NCBI RefSeq assembly: GCF_029633865.1
Contig: NC_079217.1
Span: 32,995,090-33,059,089, forward strand
Origin: Lampris incognitus
Lineage: Eukaryota; Chordata; Actinopteri; Lampriformes; Lampridae
Reading direction: 5' to 3'
Length of the DNA stretch: 64,000 bases
Program-made: the position numbers and the translations under genes
Shown: positions 12,728 to 25,320 of the stretch, in pieces
How positions within the stretch are numbered: the stretch's first letter is position 1
Layout: each line of letters begins with the position of its first letter
The notes under the pieces: model-generated
Databases searched by the model: none
Told to the model about the DNA's origin: nothing
Seen by the model: the letters and a program-made list of their open reading frames with translations, nothing else

Positions 12728-14338
12728 CAAAGGTGTTGTTGTTTTTGCCCTACTTGGAATACAGCACACTGAATCCAAACACAAACACTTTCTTACTGCA
12801 CAGAAATACACAAAGCACATTCTATTACACGTCTCCAATCCTAAAACTCAACATTGACTATTGCAGCCAACCATTTCACTTGATTCAACAAAGTTATTTC
12901 ATTGCATCAGTCGTTTCAGGTCAAATATACGACTGAAGGCATTTCTCAGTGCACAGGTTCTGTAAAAAAAAAAAAAACTATTGATAGAGAAATGCAAGAA
13001 TTCAATGATCACTTTTAAGACTCCATCCCAGACAGATAACATGAATATGTTAGGCACATACTTTGATACTTTTCTACTTGATTTTCTGGCCACAAGCTAC
13101 AGTATACACGCCGATACTGTCTTCAGTAAATTGAACCTCATGTTAACTCAGGACACTAGTTGGTTCTGTTAGGGGAAAAAAATGCTTCCAAGTTTTCATC
13201 CTGTCATTGTGATTAGACTGCCTCAATTTAATCTCTGCTTTGAAGAGGCAGAAAACAATTTAATTAGAAGCTGGCAGCCACACTAATCCTTTTAAGCCGA
13301 ATTAATGCATGACATCGAGAAAGGCCATGGAGTTTTAAATCAAACTGATGGCATTTAAGAGTTAAAAAGAATTACGCACCAACAGGAACCTACCAACCCA
13401 GATAAGCATGTATTCATTAGGACAAAAGCTCAGAGACAAAAATAATTAAACTGCATAATAAACTGATGAACGGTGGGACTAATTGAAAGAAACTAATAAT
13501 AAGCCGTCTAATTTGGTTGATAACCAATTTCTGTTCATCAAAGTTGAGTTTCAGGTCTGCTCCATTTTCCTCCAATTCGTGTTTCTAATGCGCAACATTG
13601 CGCGTTGAAGTTGGTGGGAAGGATAAAGTGCCTCTTCTATCACTGCAATCGTCACACAGAAAACTGTGCTGCCTGCAGCCTACTTTACTTGCATTATGTG
13701 TTGTTTTCGAAGCACTAGCTTCCTCAAACTTTAATCCCATGGCAATGGCACTACAGCTGCCCTTATTTGTGAATTGTTATAAAGTGAGCCAAAGGAGCCT
13801 TTCCTTGCCCTGCGAAGGAGGCGGGCAAACAGGCATCGGGTACCTCTGCAGATCAAATTTCTTGCAGCCGTGGCAATCCGTTCAGAACAGTCCTCACATT
13901 ACTCCATTTTCGGGGGAAAAGTCCACAGATTACATCAGACCTGCCTAAACCCGTTAAGTATTATTTGCTATCTCCTACCAGTCAGTCCCCGCCCCTTCTC
14001 TGATGCCCATCAAAACTCCACATGTCACCTCGTCGCGCTTCAAGAGTTTTGCACAATTTATATTCCGGAGAACCTCTGCACATATTTGTATAAATGACCC
14101 GTTGTGAAGTCCGACAAGTCAGAGCACATGATTACTGAACTCAACGTCAAAAACGACGAGGGCGGTTACGGTGAACTCAGCCAATGTGAAATATGATCTG
14201 ACCAGAGAGGTCTGCTGGTCTGCCCCACCGTGTCCGAACTAGTTTAAAAGTCGACATTTTAGACAAACTCATCCGAGAGAGAGAGGGAGAGAGGGAGAGA
14301 GAGGGAGAGAGAGCGAAATAAATCACTTTCACACTTAC
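12728..14338. other. no gene recognised; upstream of the candidate tsku promoter
   Basis: Mixed composition, becoming less AT-rich after 13570. Frames at 13598-13948 and 13870-14097 carry no domain and are probably chance. A purine-rich 'gagagggaga' tract is at 14275-14312. Confidence 0.5.
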
Positions 14339-14430
14339 CTCGGCCACCAAATAATAAAAGTCGGGTCTCCTGCCGAACAATTCGCTTCTTGTCTTACTTC
14401 ACCGAACCGCGCGACCCGACTCCCATGTTG
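14339..14430 (-). promoter_or_regulatory. tsku: candidate remote 5' noncoding exon and promoter of tsku
   Basis: On the minus strand a consensus donor GGCCGAG|GTAAGTGTG ends an exon at 14339. The DNA just upstream (14400-14425) is locally CpG-rich ('aaccgcgcgacccgac'), unlike its AT-rich surroundings. The tsku start-codon exon opens with an acceptor at about 3137, so a noncoding exon must exist on this side, and this is the best donor plus CpG combination I see. Linking the two over 11 kb is inference; the upstream limit is arbitrary. Confidence 0.4.
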
Positions 14431-14540
14431 GGTCCCTCATCTGGTCATTGTGGGCAGTCTGGGTCCTGTACTGGTCCACACGGTCTCCAAACCACTGGCC
14501 GACTGTGGCAAAACAATCAGCTGTCATGGTAAGAAGAAAC

Positions 14541-14542
<2 letters not shown>

Positions 14543-14624
<82 letters not shown>
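14543..14624. repeat. (CA)n microsatellite
   Basis: About 41 CA units, within 250 bases of the candidate tsku first exon. Confidence 0.98.
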
Positions 14625-14627
<3 letters not shown>

Positions 14628-14932
14628 TCCCATCCCATAAAGTCCCTTGTTGGTTTCCGCCGCAACCCAGTCCAGTCGGAAAAGCGGCGAGACAGAGTTC
14701 TGGAGTCGTTCCGCCCTCTAGAGGAGAGAGCGAGAGATACAACCCAGATAGTAAACACATGGACTGTACTATGGATGGCATTGCAACATGTTGGTTTGCT
14801 TTGTGGACAAAGAAATCATTTGAGTGAAACGATCAGAAAGATTAACTGTCTGAAGCCCTTGCTTTTGTTATGTTGTGGGCTTATGCGGGCTCTGACGTGG
14901 AGTTTTCAAGTTGTGAATAACCCCCCCCCCCC

Positions 14933-17085
14933 GAGAATCGCCACCTTAACGTGTTGGAGGGGTTTGTGTGTCCCGGTGATCTTGGGAGCTGTGTTGTCGG
15001 GGGCAATAGCCCCTGGTAGGATCTCCCAAGGCAAATTGGTCCCAGGGGAGGGGCCAGACTAAGAACTATTCCCAAGAAACCCAATGGAATTACACCAGCA
15101 GAATTACAGCACCTTGCCCAGCAAAGGGAAACCAGGACCCTCTCCTGGAGCCAGACCTGGGAAGGGAGCTTGCCGGTGAGCGTCTGGTGGCCGGGTCTTG
15201 GCCCATGATGCCCGGTCGGGCTCAGCCCAAAAAAACAACATGAAGACACCACCCCTGGACCCACCACACGCGGGGATGAGCATTGGGGTAGGGTGCAAAG
15301 CAGGCCGGGCGGCAGACAAAAGAGGGGACCGGGGCGTGCCGACTTCTAGCATTGCAGATTGGTCCTCAGGATGTGGAATGTTACCTCTCTGGCAGAGAAG
15401 GAGCCTGAGCTGGTGTGGGAGATGGACTGGTACTAACTAGATATAGTTGGGCTCACCTCCACACATAGCATGGGCTCTGGTACCAAATTCCTGGAGAGAG
15501 GCTGGACTCATTACTTTTCCAGAGTTGGCCAAGGTGGCAGGCACCGGGTGGGTGTGGGGATACTCACAAGTCCCCGGTTGAGCACTGCTGTGTTGTAATT
15601 CTCTCCAAGGAATGAGAGGGTCTCCTCTATACAACTGCAAGTGTGGGCAATGATGGAGAAACCTGGAGGGGCGTGATGGGAGGAACGGCCTCCCCGATCT
15701 GAACCCGAAAGGTGCCTTGTTATTGGATTTCTGTGCTAGTCATGGATTGGTCATAACAAACATGATGTTTGAACATAAGGTATTTCACAAGTGTACTTGG
15801 TACCAGAACATGATGATAGACTTTGTGGTCATATCATCTGATCTGTGGCCGTATGTTTTGGACACTCAGGTGAAGAGAAGAGCAGAGCTGTCAACTGATC
15901 ACCACCTGGTGGTGAGTTGGATCAGATGGCGGGGAAGGCTGCCAGACAGACCTGGCAAACCCAAACATGTAGTGAGGGTGAACTGGGAATCTCTGGTAGA
16001 GGCCCCTGTCTGTGAGGTCTTCAACTCCCACCTCCAGAAGAAGTTCTCTTGTATCCCGAGGGAGGCTGGGGACATGGAGTCTAAGTGGGCCATGTTCAAA
16101 GCCTCTATCGCAGATGTGGCAGGCAGGAGCTGTGGTCATAAGGTCATTGGTGCCTGTCGAGATGCAACCGAAGAACCCGCTGGTGGACACTGGTGGTGAG
16201 GGAAGCCGTCAGGTTGAAGAAGGAGGCCTTTCAGGCTTGTTTGGTCCAGGGGTCTCCTGAAGCAGCAGACAGGTACCAAGAGGCCAGAAGGGCTGCTGCT
16301 TCGGTGGTCGTGGAAGCAAAAACTCGAGTGCAGGAGGACTTTGGCGATGCTATGGAGGAGGACTTTTGATTGGCCTCAAGGAAGTTCTGGCAAACCACCA
16401 GGCGACTCAGGAAAGGGAAAGCAGGGCTTGACTACGGCTATGTTCAGCCAGGCAGGGGAACTGTTGACCCGGACTGGGGATGTTGTCGAGCGGTGGAAAG
16501 AATACTTTGAGGAGCGCCTGAACCCGGCCAACACGTCCTCAGTGGAGGAGGTAGAGTCTGAGGACTCGGGGGACGGCCCACCCATATCCCTGGCAGAGGT
16601 CTCTGAGGTAGTTAAGAAGCTCCTCGGTGGTAAGGTGCCAGGTGTGGATGAGATTCGCCCTGAGATGCTTCGGCTCTGGACATTGTTGGGCTGTCTTGGC
16701 TGACACGCCTCTTCAGTTTCGCGTGGAAGTCGGGAATAGTACCTGTGAAGTGGCAGACTTGGAGTGGTGGTTCCCATATTTAAAAAGGGGGACTGGAGGG
16801 TGTGTTCCAATTTGTATTGCAAAAGTGCTGAGGGGGGCATGGGAGTTTGACCAGCCAGTCTAATATATTTGTTTTGTGGACTTGGAGAAGGCTTACTACC
16901 GTGTACCCCGGGGCACTCTGTGGGGGGTACTGTGGGAGTATGGGGTACCGGGGCAGTTGCTACGAGCCGCATTCTTGGGACAAAGTCAAACCCGTTTTCA
17001 ATGGGTGTTGAAATCCAACAAGGTTGTCCCTTGTCTCCAATTCTGTTTGTGATATTCATGGACAGGATCTCAAGGCGCAGCCAAG
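14933..17085 (+). mobile_element. Rex3 (RTE-clade) LINE, 5' and middle part, degenerate
   Basis: Non-LTR retrotransposon remnant. After a C-run the 5' region leads to the endonuclease domain (15375-16150; [25 protein letters not shown]) and the start of the reverse transcriptase (KEYFEERLNPANTSSVEE, GKVPGVDEIRPEMLR). Two stretches match the region classically amplified for Rex3: 'tggcagacttggagtggtgg' at 16750 and 'ggttgtcccttgtctccaat' near 17021 (QGCPLSPI). Frameshifts, stops and an internal deletion near 16810 (about 80 codons before GAWEFDQPV) make it dead. At about 17085, after 'cgcagccaaggtga', the Rex3 reading stops and gypsy sequence begins; Rex3 resumes at 27762. Confidence 0.88.
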
Positions 17086-18957
17086 GTGATTATGTCATCG
17101 TTCATGCACCAGACCAAAGGACACATAATCAATGGCTACATGCTGTCATGAAACATCTGCAGGAGTGTGGACTTACCTTGAATCACGCAAATGTGAATTC
17201 AATATGGATCACTTGATCTTCATGGGAATTTTGCGGACAAACAAAGGCACTGGACCTATGGAAGAGAGCGTTAGAGCAATAGTGGAAACCAGAGAGCCAG
17301 AAAATGCCTCAGAAGTGAGAAGCTTTTTAGGTCTTGTTTGCTATAGTAGCAGATTCATTCCACAATTTGCAGCTCTGGCAGAACCGTTAAAAACGCCTAA
17401 CCAGAAAAGACACTAAATTTACCCTCAGTCAAGAGCAAAGAAGAGCATTCAATGCACTCAAAGATGGACTGGTGAAAGCTGGAACTCTAGCATACTTTGA
17501 TAAAGATGCTCCAGCACAAGTGATTGCAGATGCAAGCCCAGTGGGACTAGGCACTGTGCTCATACAATGCCAGCAGGGGGAGATGATTCCTATTGCTATG
17601 TGAGCAGAAGCTTTAACGATTGTGAAAGGAGATATTCTCAAAAGGAGAGGGAGGCTGTAGCTCTGCTGTGGGCCTGTGAAAGACTTCACCCATACGTGTA
17701 TGGCAGACAGTTCAATCTGGTCACTGACCACAAACCTTTGGAGTCAATATACAACTCACGATCCAAGCCCTGTGCCCGCATAGAAAAATTAATTTGCGTT
17801 TACAGCCTTATGACTTCAAACATGTCCATGTGCTGGGAAAAGTGAACATAGCTGACTAATTTTCACAGCAGTTGGAGAAGACGGCTATGAAAGAATGCCA
17901 TGCACATGGCTCAGATGAACATGTGTGATTTGTTGCCGTGAATGTCACCCCCAAAATTCTGACTACAAGGGAGGTGGAAGAAGCATCAAAGACTGATCCA
18001 GAGTTGATTGAGATGAGAAAATCTATAGAAACTGGACATTTTGAAAAATGTATGGCATATGCACATGTAATTAATGAACTGTGTGTTATTTGGCTATATT
18101 ATCCTACAAGGTACACATATAGTGCTACCAAATGCCTTACGGCCGAGAGCACTCATACTAGTACATGAGGGACATTTAGGGATTGTAGGAACCACGCAAC
18201 ATCTGAGAAGCAAGTATGGTGGCCAGGCATGGATAGGGCCATAGAAAGACAACGTAGAGCATGTCATGGGTGTCAAATTATATCACGACCAGACACACCA
18301 GAACCAAAAATGCCAACACCAATGCCAGATGGACCATGGCAAGATTTAGCTGTAGACCTACTCGCACCTTTACCTTCAAAACACTCAATTCTAGTTGTGG
18401 TAGACTACTACAGCAGATATACGAGTATTTTGTGCTTACCTCCACAACAACTGAAAAAGTGATTGACAGTCTTGAGTCAATATTCAGTCGACACGGATTA
18501 CCTGTCACAATGAAATCTGATATGGGCCACAGTTCAAATTAGATGAGTTCAGAAACTGTTATGCTCAAAATGGAATCACACACGTGAAAACAACTCCAAA
18601 GTGGGCTCAAGCTAATGGTGAAGTGAGCGCCAGAGTGCTTCAATTATGAAAGGCATTCGGATTGCACAGTCAGATGGACTGGAGTGGCAGAAAGAACTTA
18701 GGCGATATGTCACAGTGTACAGAGGAATTACACACAACACAACAGGCAAAAGCCCAGCAGAACTCTTGTTCAACAGGAAAATGAGAGGCAAGTTCCCGGA
18801 AATCACGTCTGCACCCATGGATTTGGATGTATGTGATAAATATGCAGAACAGAAAGGGAAATACAAGCTGTATGATGATGAGCAACGAAAAGCAAAATAT
18901 TTAGATGTGGATGCTGGAGATCACATCCTGGTGAGACAACATAAGGTGAATAAGTTC
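17086..18957 (+). mobile_element. old Ty3/gypsy retrotransposon, pol part, degenerate (first piece)
   Basis: Remnant of an LTR retrotransposon pol gene lacking its 5' LTR, gag and most of the reverse transcriptase. Visible in order: end of RT (EVRSFLGLVCYSSRFIPQFA at about 17315), RNase H (IADASPVGLGTVL; VTDHKPLESIYN), integrase zinc region (HEGHLGI, WWPGMDRAIERQRRACHGC), integrase core (DLAVDLLAPLP, VVDYYSRYTSI) and the C-terminal region (GITHNTTGKSPAELLFNRKM at about 18723). At least five frame changes. It is interrupted after HILVRQHKVNKF (about 18957) by an L2-type LINE and resumes at 27148. Confidence 0.85.
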
Positions 18958-19321
18958 CGTTTACTCTGCCCCTTGGTTTACACCTGCACTACGCCAGCTT
19001 AAAGCTAAATGCCATCACCTGGAATGCCTTTACACAAAAACTGGCCTTGTTGTTCATAAAGACATGTATAATGACCACATGATTAATAAAAGGAGGCTCT
19101 GTCCACAGCTAAATCGTCTTATTACTCAAATTTAATTAGATCAGATGAAGGGAACACTAGAACCCTTTTTTCCATGGTAAATGATATTTTATGGCCACCA
19201 GTCACTCTCGCACCTCACCTGTATTCAGTTGTGTAATGTAATGCTTTCATGACCTTTTTTAATGCCAACATTGAAAATATTCATCAGTAATTGACCTCTT
19301 CAAACAATATTGCATACAGTT
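18958..19321 (+). mobile_element. L2-type LINE, first piece (5'-truncated)
   Basis: The linker between endonuclease and reverse transcriptase of an L2-clade LINE: 'LRQLKAKCHHLECLYTKTGL' reads from about 18985, followed by degenerate frames. It stops at 19321 where the young LTR element is inserted and resumes at 25321, the two halves sharing the 5-bp duplication CAGTT. The exact 5' end is uncertain by about 25 bases. Confidence 0.8.
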
Positions 19322-20095
19322 TGTTGTGGTTACACCGCCCCGAGCTGCCTCCCCGGCACGTTCAAGCCACTCCCCCAGCTCGGACGTGCCGGAAACATCC
19401 GAGCGCTCGGCTCGCGCTCTGAGACGAGCGCTGCACTGCACCAGGTGTTTGCCATCATCCATCAGGCACACCTGTGGCAATCAGGCAGCCTTCTACAAGA
19501 AGCCTCCCAGAACGTCTCTCAGTGCTTCGACGTACTGAACCCTGCGGTAAAGTTCTGACAAGCCCTCCAGCGGTCCTTGCTTTCTGTTTATTCCCCAGTG
19601 TCTTATCTTCGTGTCTCTGTTTCCTCCCAAGACTCTCCCTCCGCGATTTCCACGGCTCCCCGCGTCTCCCTCGTCCCCAGCGACCTTTACGTTTCTCCCC
19701 GGACCTCTCCTGCGATCTCCCCCCTTGTCCCTCTACCTGGACCCCTCCTTTCGGACTCGACTTCCCGGATCTCGGACCTGGACTTTCTCGGACAACCCCT
19801 CTTGGATCACGGACTGGACTTTCTCGCCAGGTGCACGCACATTTCTTCAACACCTCCTGGTCATTTACATACCGCACCACACATTGGCTAAAAACACTCA
19901 CACATAGTTATACACGCAAACCACGGGACACCACACATAGTTTATTCACACATCCCACTAACGGAACGCCTTTTTTCACCATACATTCCCCTCCCACAAT
20001 AAACCCCCCCCCCCTTTGAAGACTTAGAAGTCATCTCGTGTCTGTCTGTCTTGGGTTTCGCCACACGGGTCAGGTTCTGGTGCGCGAGCATAACA
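19322..20095 (+). repeat. 5' LTR of the young gypsy element
   Basis: 774 bp, TG...CA ends. Compared with the 3' LTR it has 'gtctctgttt' for 'gtctgttt', a short extra 'gcgtctccct' segment near 19665, G for A in 'actaacggaacg', and a longer C-run near 20005; otherwise the two read the same. Confidence 0.96.
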
Positions 20096-20111
20096 GAACG
20101 TCGAAGCCATT

Positions 20112-21815
20112 ATGGACCCAGGCAAACCCAAGGAGCGGACGGTCCCTGTGACGCCCCTGAGCCGCGTCCCCCTAGAGGCAGTAGTAAGAAGTCACAGTTG
20201 CCAACTTGCCTCTCTCTGCTCAGAGCTTACTACTGCCTTCACCCGTGTCACCGGAGAGATCAGCGATCTTCAGTCCGGCTCCCAGGCCGCGACGAGCACG
20301 TTAGATGCCCTCACCGCGCAGATCGCTGCACTCTCCACAGCGGTCTCCAGGATGAGCGACCACCCTGCCCTGGCCTCGGTCTCTGCCCCCAGCTCGGCCT
20401 CCGGTTTCCCCGTTCCTGGTCCCGACGTTCCCCCTCCGAGTCAACCCCCACTGGACCCCCGGTGCGAGCCTAACCTCCCCTGCCCCAAGGCCTTCGGTGG
20501 GGAGTTCGAGCTGTGCAGGGGTTTCCTTGGTCCGTGTGAGCTCCTGTTCAAACGCCAGCTAAGTATGGGACAGGAGAGACCAAGGTAGCCCTTGTCATGT
20601 CCCTCCTCACCGGCAAAGCCCTCAGCTGGGCCATAGCGGCGGTAGGCCATACCGAGCAGCTCGCCTCGGACTATGGTGCCTTCCGCCGCGAGTTCAATCT
20701 GGTGTTCGACCACCCAGCTGACGGGCAGGACGCTGCCGGCCGCCTCCATTCCATCCAACAGGGAGCCAGGTCGGTGGCAGAGTATTCCCTGGAGGTAAGG
20801 ATACTCGCGGCAGACAGTGGGTGGGATGACACTGCGCTCAAGAGCGCGTACAGGAGGGGGCTGAGCGAGCCCATCAAAGATCTTATCGTTCGGGACCGCC
20901 CTGCCTCCTTCAACGAGCTCGTCGCCCTCCAGATGGACGAACGGCTGCGGGAGCGGCGCCAGGAACGCGCCCCGCGCGCTGGCCCCTCCCATAGACCAAC
21001 CCCCGTCCGTCCTACCGGTGCCTTCCCTGGGTCAGCGTCCCGTGGGCTCTCTCCACCCTCACACTCCACCTCGCAACCCTGGGTGGCTTCTGGATCCAGG
21101 CCGGAGGAGGAGCCCATGCAGTTGGGTCGGTCACGGCTCCCGCTGGAAGTTGGGGAGCAGAGGATGCATGGCCACCTCTGCCTCTACTGCGGGAGGTCGG
21201 GCCACTATATCAAGGCCTGCCCGACTCGCCCAAAAAGACCCGGCTCACTAGTGAGGGGTGTCCTAGTGAGTCTGACGACCCTTCCTCAGCCCCAGCCCAA
21301 GAAGGAGCACAACCACCTCTTTCCGGTCACTCTCACCTGGGGTAACCGCTCACTGTCTGTTGGTGCACTCCTGGATTCGGGGGCGGACGAGTGTTTGATG
21401 GACACCTCGCTGGCCCGGCAGGCCGGCATTCCACTCGTCCCCCTAGACACACCCCTCACAGCCCAAGCCCTAGATGGACGTTCACTGGGTAAAATCACAC
21501 ACAGCACTGCTTCCCTCACCCTCACTCTTTCGGGTAATCACGTGGAAGCTATCCGTTTCTTGGTTTTGCGCGCCCCTGGTGTTAGGAAGACCGTGGTTGG
21601 AACGGCACGATCCCTACATCTCTTGGTCTACTGGGCGGATTTTGGGTTGGAGCGTTGCGTGTCATGCCAACTGCCTTCGCTCCGCCCACTCCCCGTCCAG
21701 CGGCCTCAGACCCGTGCCTCCTCCCACGGATCTCACTGGTGTTCCTTCCATTTATCACGATTTAGCCCCTGTATTTAGTAAAAGTGCACTTTCCCTCACC
21801 GTCCCTATGATTGTG
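20112..21815 (+). pseudogene. gag and protease of the young gypsy element, frameshifted
   Basis: Structural polyprotein and aspartic protease. An ATG at 20112 opens the first frame (MDPGKPKERTVPV), with the capsid-like CRGFLGPCELLFKRQ at about 20515. This frame runs to a stop at 20586-20588, but the capsid reading moves to another frame near 20560. The second frame holds a retroviral-type zinc knuckle (CLYCGRSGHYIKAC, CX2CX4HX4C, at 21179-21220) and the protease active-site motif LLDSGADE at 21370. Near 21575 the reading returns to the first frame (LVLGRPWL). The two shifts break the polyprotein; the intended gag/pol boundary is not clear. Confidence 0.88.
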
Positions 21816-24540
21816 CCATAGATCTCTTTCCCGGGGCCGCCCTTCCCACCGGTCGGTTGTATAACCTCTCCGTCCCAGAGAAGGAGGCTATGCGCAATTA
21901 TATCAGAGTCCCTGGCCTCAGGAATCCTAAGGCCCTCGTCTTCCCCGGTGGCGGCGGGCTTCTTTTTTGTGGCAAAGGAGGGCAGCCTGAGGCCTTGCAT
22001 AGATTATCGAATGTTAAATAATATCACGGTGAAAAATAAATACCCACTCCCCCTTATGAGTTCCACGTTCGAGCCACTCACTCACGCCACGGTGTTCACG
22101 AAGCTGGACCTGCGCAGCGCGTACCACCTGGTGCGCATCCGGGAAGGGGATGAATGGAAGACGGCCTGCAACACCCACCTAGGGCATTTCGAGTACCTCG
22201 TTATGCCCTTCGGCCTCACCAACGCCCCGGCCGTCTTCCAGGCATTGGTCAACGACGTGCTCCGGGACATGCTGAACACGTTCGCGGTGGTGTACCTGGA
22301 TGACATACTCGTGTTCTCCAGGACTGAGGAGGAACACCACCAGCATGTCCGCCTGGTCCTCCAACGGCTGCTGGAGAACAGGCTCTTCGTGAAAGCCGAG
22401 AAGTGCGTGTTCCACTCCGCCTCCGTGGAGTTCCTTGGCCACATCGTGGAGAAGGGGCTCGTCCGCACTGACCCCAGGAAGACCCGAGCGGTGGAGGAGT
22501 GGGCACGGCCCACCAACAGGACGCAACTCCAGCGCTTCCTGGGGTTTGCAAACTTCTACCGGCGCTTCATCAGGGGGTTCAGCCGTGTGGCCGCCCCCCT
22601 CACTGCACTCACCTCCAACCTCCGCCCTTTTTCCTGGAACTCGGAGGCGGAAGCCGCCTTCTTGGCCCTGAAGAGGCTGTTCACAACGGCTCCGGTGCTC
22701 GCCCACCCGGACCCGTGCAGACAGTTCATCGTGGAGGTGGACGCATCGGACACGGGCATCGGAGCCGTCCTCTCCCAGCGGTCGGAGGAGGACCAGAAGA
22801 TCCACCCGTGCGCCTTCTCCCGGCGTTTCAGTCCTGCGGAGAAGAATTATGACATCGGCAACAGGGAGTTGCTGGCCGTCCACGCCGCCCTAGAGGAGTG
22901 GAGACACTGGCTGGAGGGAGCAGGGCAGCCGTTCATCGTATGGTCCGATCACAAAAACCTGACCTACGTACGGACGGCTAAGAGGCTCAACCCCAGGCAG
23001 GCGCGCTGGGCTCTCTTCTTCAGCCAGTTCGACTTCACCCTCACCTACCGCCCGGGCACCAAGAACGTCAGGGCAGACGCCCTCTCCCGTCTGTTTCCCG
23101 AGGGGTCCCCTGACGCCCCAGACACCATCCTTCCCCCGGCCCGGGTGGTGGGCGCCGTCACCTGGGCCATCGAATCAGTGGTGAGAAGGGCCCAGCGCGC
23201 CCATCCCGACCCAGGCAATGGACCCCGGAACCGGCTATTTGTGCCTCCCTCTGTCCGGCCCCAGGTGCTGGAGTGGGGCCACTCCAGCCATCTTGCCTGC
23301 CACCCCGGTGTCTACCGAACGGCGGCCTTCATCCGCAGGGGTTTCTGGTGGCCCACCATGGAGGCAGACACCAGAGAGTTCGTGGCAGCCTGCGCCCGCA
23401 GCAAGGCTCTCCGTCGCCCTCCAGCAGGTCTCCTGCGCCCCCTTCCTGTCCCCGGCCGACCTTGGTCCCACATTGCCTTGGACTTCGTAACTGGCCTCCC
23501 CGTGTCCCAAGGCAATGACACCATCCTGACCATTGTCGACCGGTTTTCCAAGGCCGTCCATTTTGTTGCCCTCACCAAACTCCCCTCTGCAGCCGAGACG
23601 GCGGACCTTCTCGTCTCCCACGTCGTCCGACCTCATGGGATTCCCCTGGACATTGTCTCTGACCGTGGTCCCCAGTTCACTTCGAAGGTATGGCAGGCCT
23701 TCTGTAAGGGGATTGGGGCCACGGTCAGCCTCTCCTCCGGGTATCACCCCCAGACCAATGGGCAGGCAGAGCGGGCCAATCAAGCCCTGGAGGCGGCTTT
23801 GCGTTGCGTTACCACCAGCAACCCCGCCTCCTGGAGCAAGTACCTGCCCTGGGTGGAGTACTCGCTCAACTCCATGGAGAGTTCGGCTACCGGTTTGTCC
23901 CCCTTCGAGTGTTCCCTGGGCTATCAACCCCCTCTGTTCCCCCATCAGGAGTTGGAGGTAGCGGTCCCGTCCACGAGGGCCCATCTCCGCCGATGCCGGC
24001 GCGTTTGGAAGACCGCCCGGGCCGCTATGTTGCAAGCTACAGAGCGGGCCCGGCGCAGCGCCAACCGGCGGAGAGTGCCGGCCCCAGCTTATCGACCTGG
24101 CCAGAGGGTATGGCTCCTGGCCCGGGACCTGCCCCTCCCTACCCTCAACCGGAAGCTGGCTCCCCGCTACGTCGGTCCCTACACCATCGACCGCATCGTC
24201 AACCCTTCGGCGGTGCGTCTCCATCTCCCTACCTCACTCAAGATCCATCCCGTCTTCCATGTCTCGCGCCTCAAACCGGTAGCCACCAGCCCCCTGTCTC
24301 CCCCTGTCCAAGCTCCTCCACCCCCCAGGGTCCTCGACGGTGGTGACATGGTCTGGGATGTCGACCAGCTGCTCGCCGTACGCCGCCGGGGGCGTGGGTA
24401 CCAATACCTGGTGGACTGGGTTGGCTATGGGCCCGAGGACCGCAGCTAGGTTCCCCGGTCCTACCTGGCCGACCCCGCACTCCTGGAGGAGTTCTATCGG
24501 GCCCACCCCAACGCCATCGGACGGTCGCCCGGTGTCTCCC
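21816..24540 (+). pseudogene. pol of the young gypsy element: RT, RNase H, integrase, chromodomain, broken
   Basis: After a short segment in another frame (21821-21925), a long frame of 833 codons (21948-24449) contains the reverse transcriptase with its catalytic YLDDILVFS at about 22294, RNase H ([15 protein letters not shown], 22738), the integrase zinc region ([14 protein letters not shown]), the DD-E core ([34 protein letters not shown]) and the start of a C-terminal chromodomain ([14 protein letters not shown]). In the integrase zinc region the usual CxxC reads CARS, so the second cysteine is missing. A TAG at 24447-24449 stops translation inside the chromodomain, where the family normally has tryptophan; recognisable sequence continues to about 24540. 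Confidence 0.92.
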
Positions 24541-24544
24541 GTAG

Positions 24545-24561
24545 GAGGGGGGGGGGGGTCC
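24545..24561 (+). other. polypurine tract of the young gypsy element
   Basis: AGG followed by a run of G and then TCC immediately before the 3' LTR start at 24562, where plus-strand DNA synthesis would be primed. Confidence 0.75.
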
Positions 24562-25320
24562 TGTTGTGGTTACACCGCCCCGAGCTGCCTCCCCGGCACG
24601 TTCAAGCCACTCCCCCAGCTCGGACGTGCCGGAAACATCCGAGCGCTCGGCTCGCGCTCTGAGACGAGCGCTGCACTGCACCAGGTGTTTGCCATCATCC
24701 ATCAGGCACACCTGTGGCAATCAGGCAGCCTTCTACAAGAAGCCTCCCAGAACGTCTCTCAGTGCTTCGACGTACTGAACCCTGCGGTAAAGTTCTGACA
24801 AGCCCTCCAGCGTTCCTTGCTTTCTGTTTATTCCCCAGTGTCTTATCTTCGTGTCTGTTTCCTCCCAAGACTCTCCCTCCGCGATTTCCACGGCTCCCCT
24901 CGTCCCCAGCGACCTTTACGTTTCTCCCCGGACCTCTCCTGCGATCTCCCCCCTTGTCCCTCTACCTGGACCCCTCCTTTCGGACTCGACTTCCCGGATC
25001 TCGGACCTGGACTTTCTCGGACAACCCCTCTTGGATCACGGACTGGACTTTCTCGCCAGGTGCACGCACATTTCTTCAACACCTCCTGGTCATTTACATA
25101 CCGCACCACACATTGGCTAAAAACACTCACACATAGTTATACACGCAAACCACGGGACACCACACATAGTTTATTCACACATCCCACTAACAGAACGCCT
25201 TTTTTCACCATACATTCCCCTCCCACAATAAAACCCCCCTTTGTAGACTTAGAAGTCATCTCGTGTCTGTCTGTCTTGGGTTTCGCCACACGGGTCAGGT
25301 TCTGGTGCGCGAGCATAACA
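24562..25320 (+). repeat. 3' LTR of the young gypsy element
   Basis: 759 bp, begins TGTTGTGG, ends ATAACA, followed by the target duplication CAGTT at 25321-25325. Confidence 0.96.

Larger units (their letters stand above)
19322..25320 (+). mobile_element. young Ty3/gypsy chromovirus-type (Sushi-like) LTR retrotransposon, nearly full length
   Basis: A 5999-bp element with LTRs of 774 and 759 bp that start TGTTGTGG and end ATAACA, flanked by the target duplication CAGTT (19317-19321 and 25321-25325). Order: 5' LTR, gag, protease, reverse transcriptase, RNase H, integrase, chromodomain, G-rich polypurine tract, 3' LTR. It is far more GC-rich than the DNA around it. LTRs differ by only a few substitutions and short indels, so insertion is recent relative to the elements around it. 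The coding region has several frame changes and a stop in the chromodomain, so this copy should be non-autonomous. The chromodomain and CRGFL-type gag point to the Sushi group of fish chromoviruses; the exact family needs a search. Confidence 0.95.

Noticed and set aside
20112..21778. Domesticated host gag gene (PEG10/RTL type)
   Set aside because: It lies between matching LTRs with a target duplication and is frameshifted, so it is an ordinary retrotransposon copy.
23235..24224. 329-codon minus-strand frame
   Set aside because: Antisense shadow of the GC-rich pol gene of the young gypsy element; no domain on this strand.
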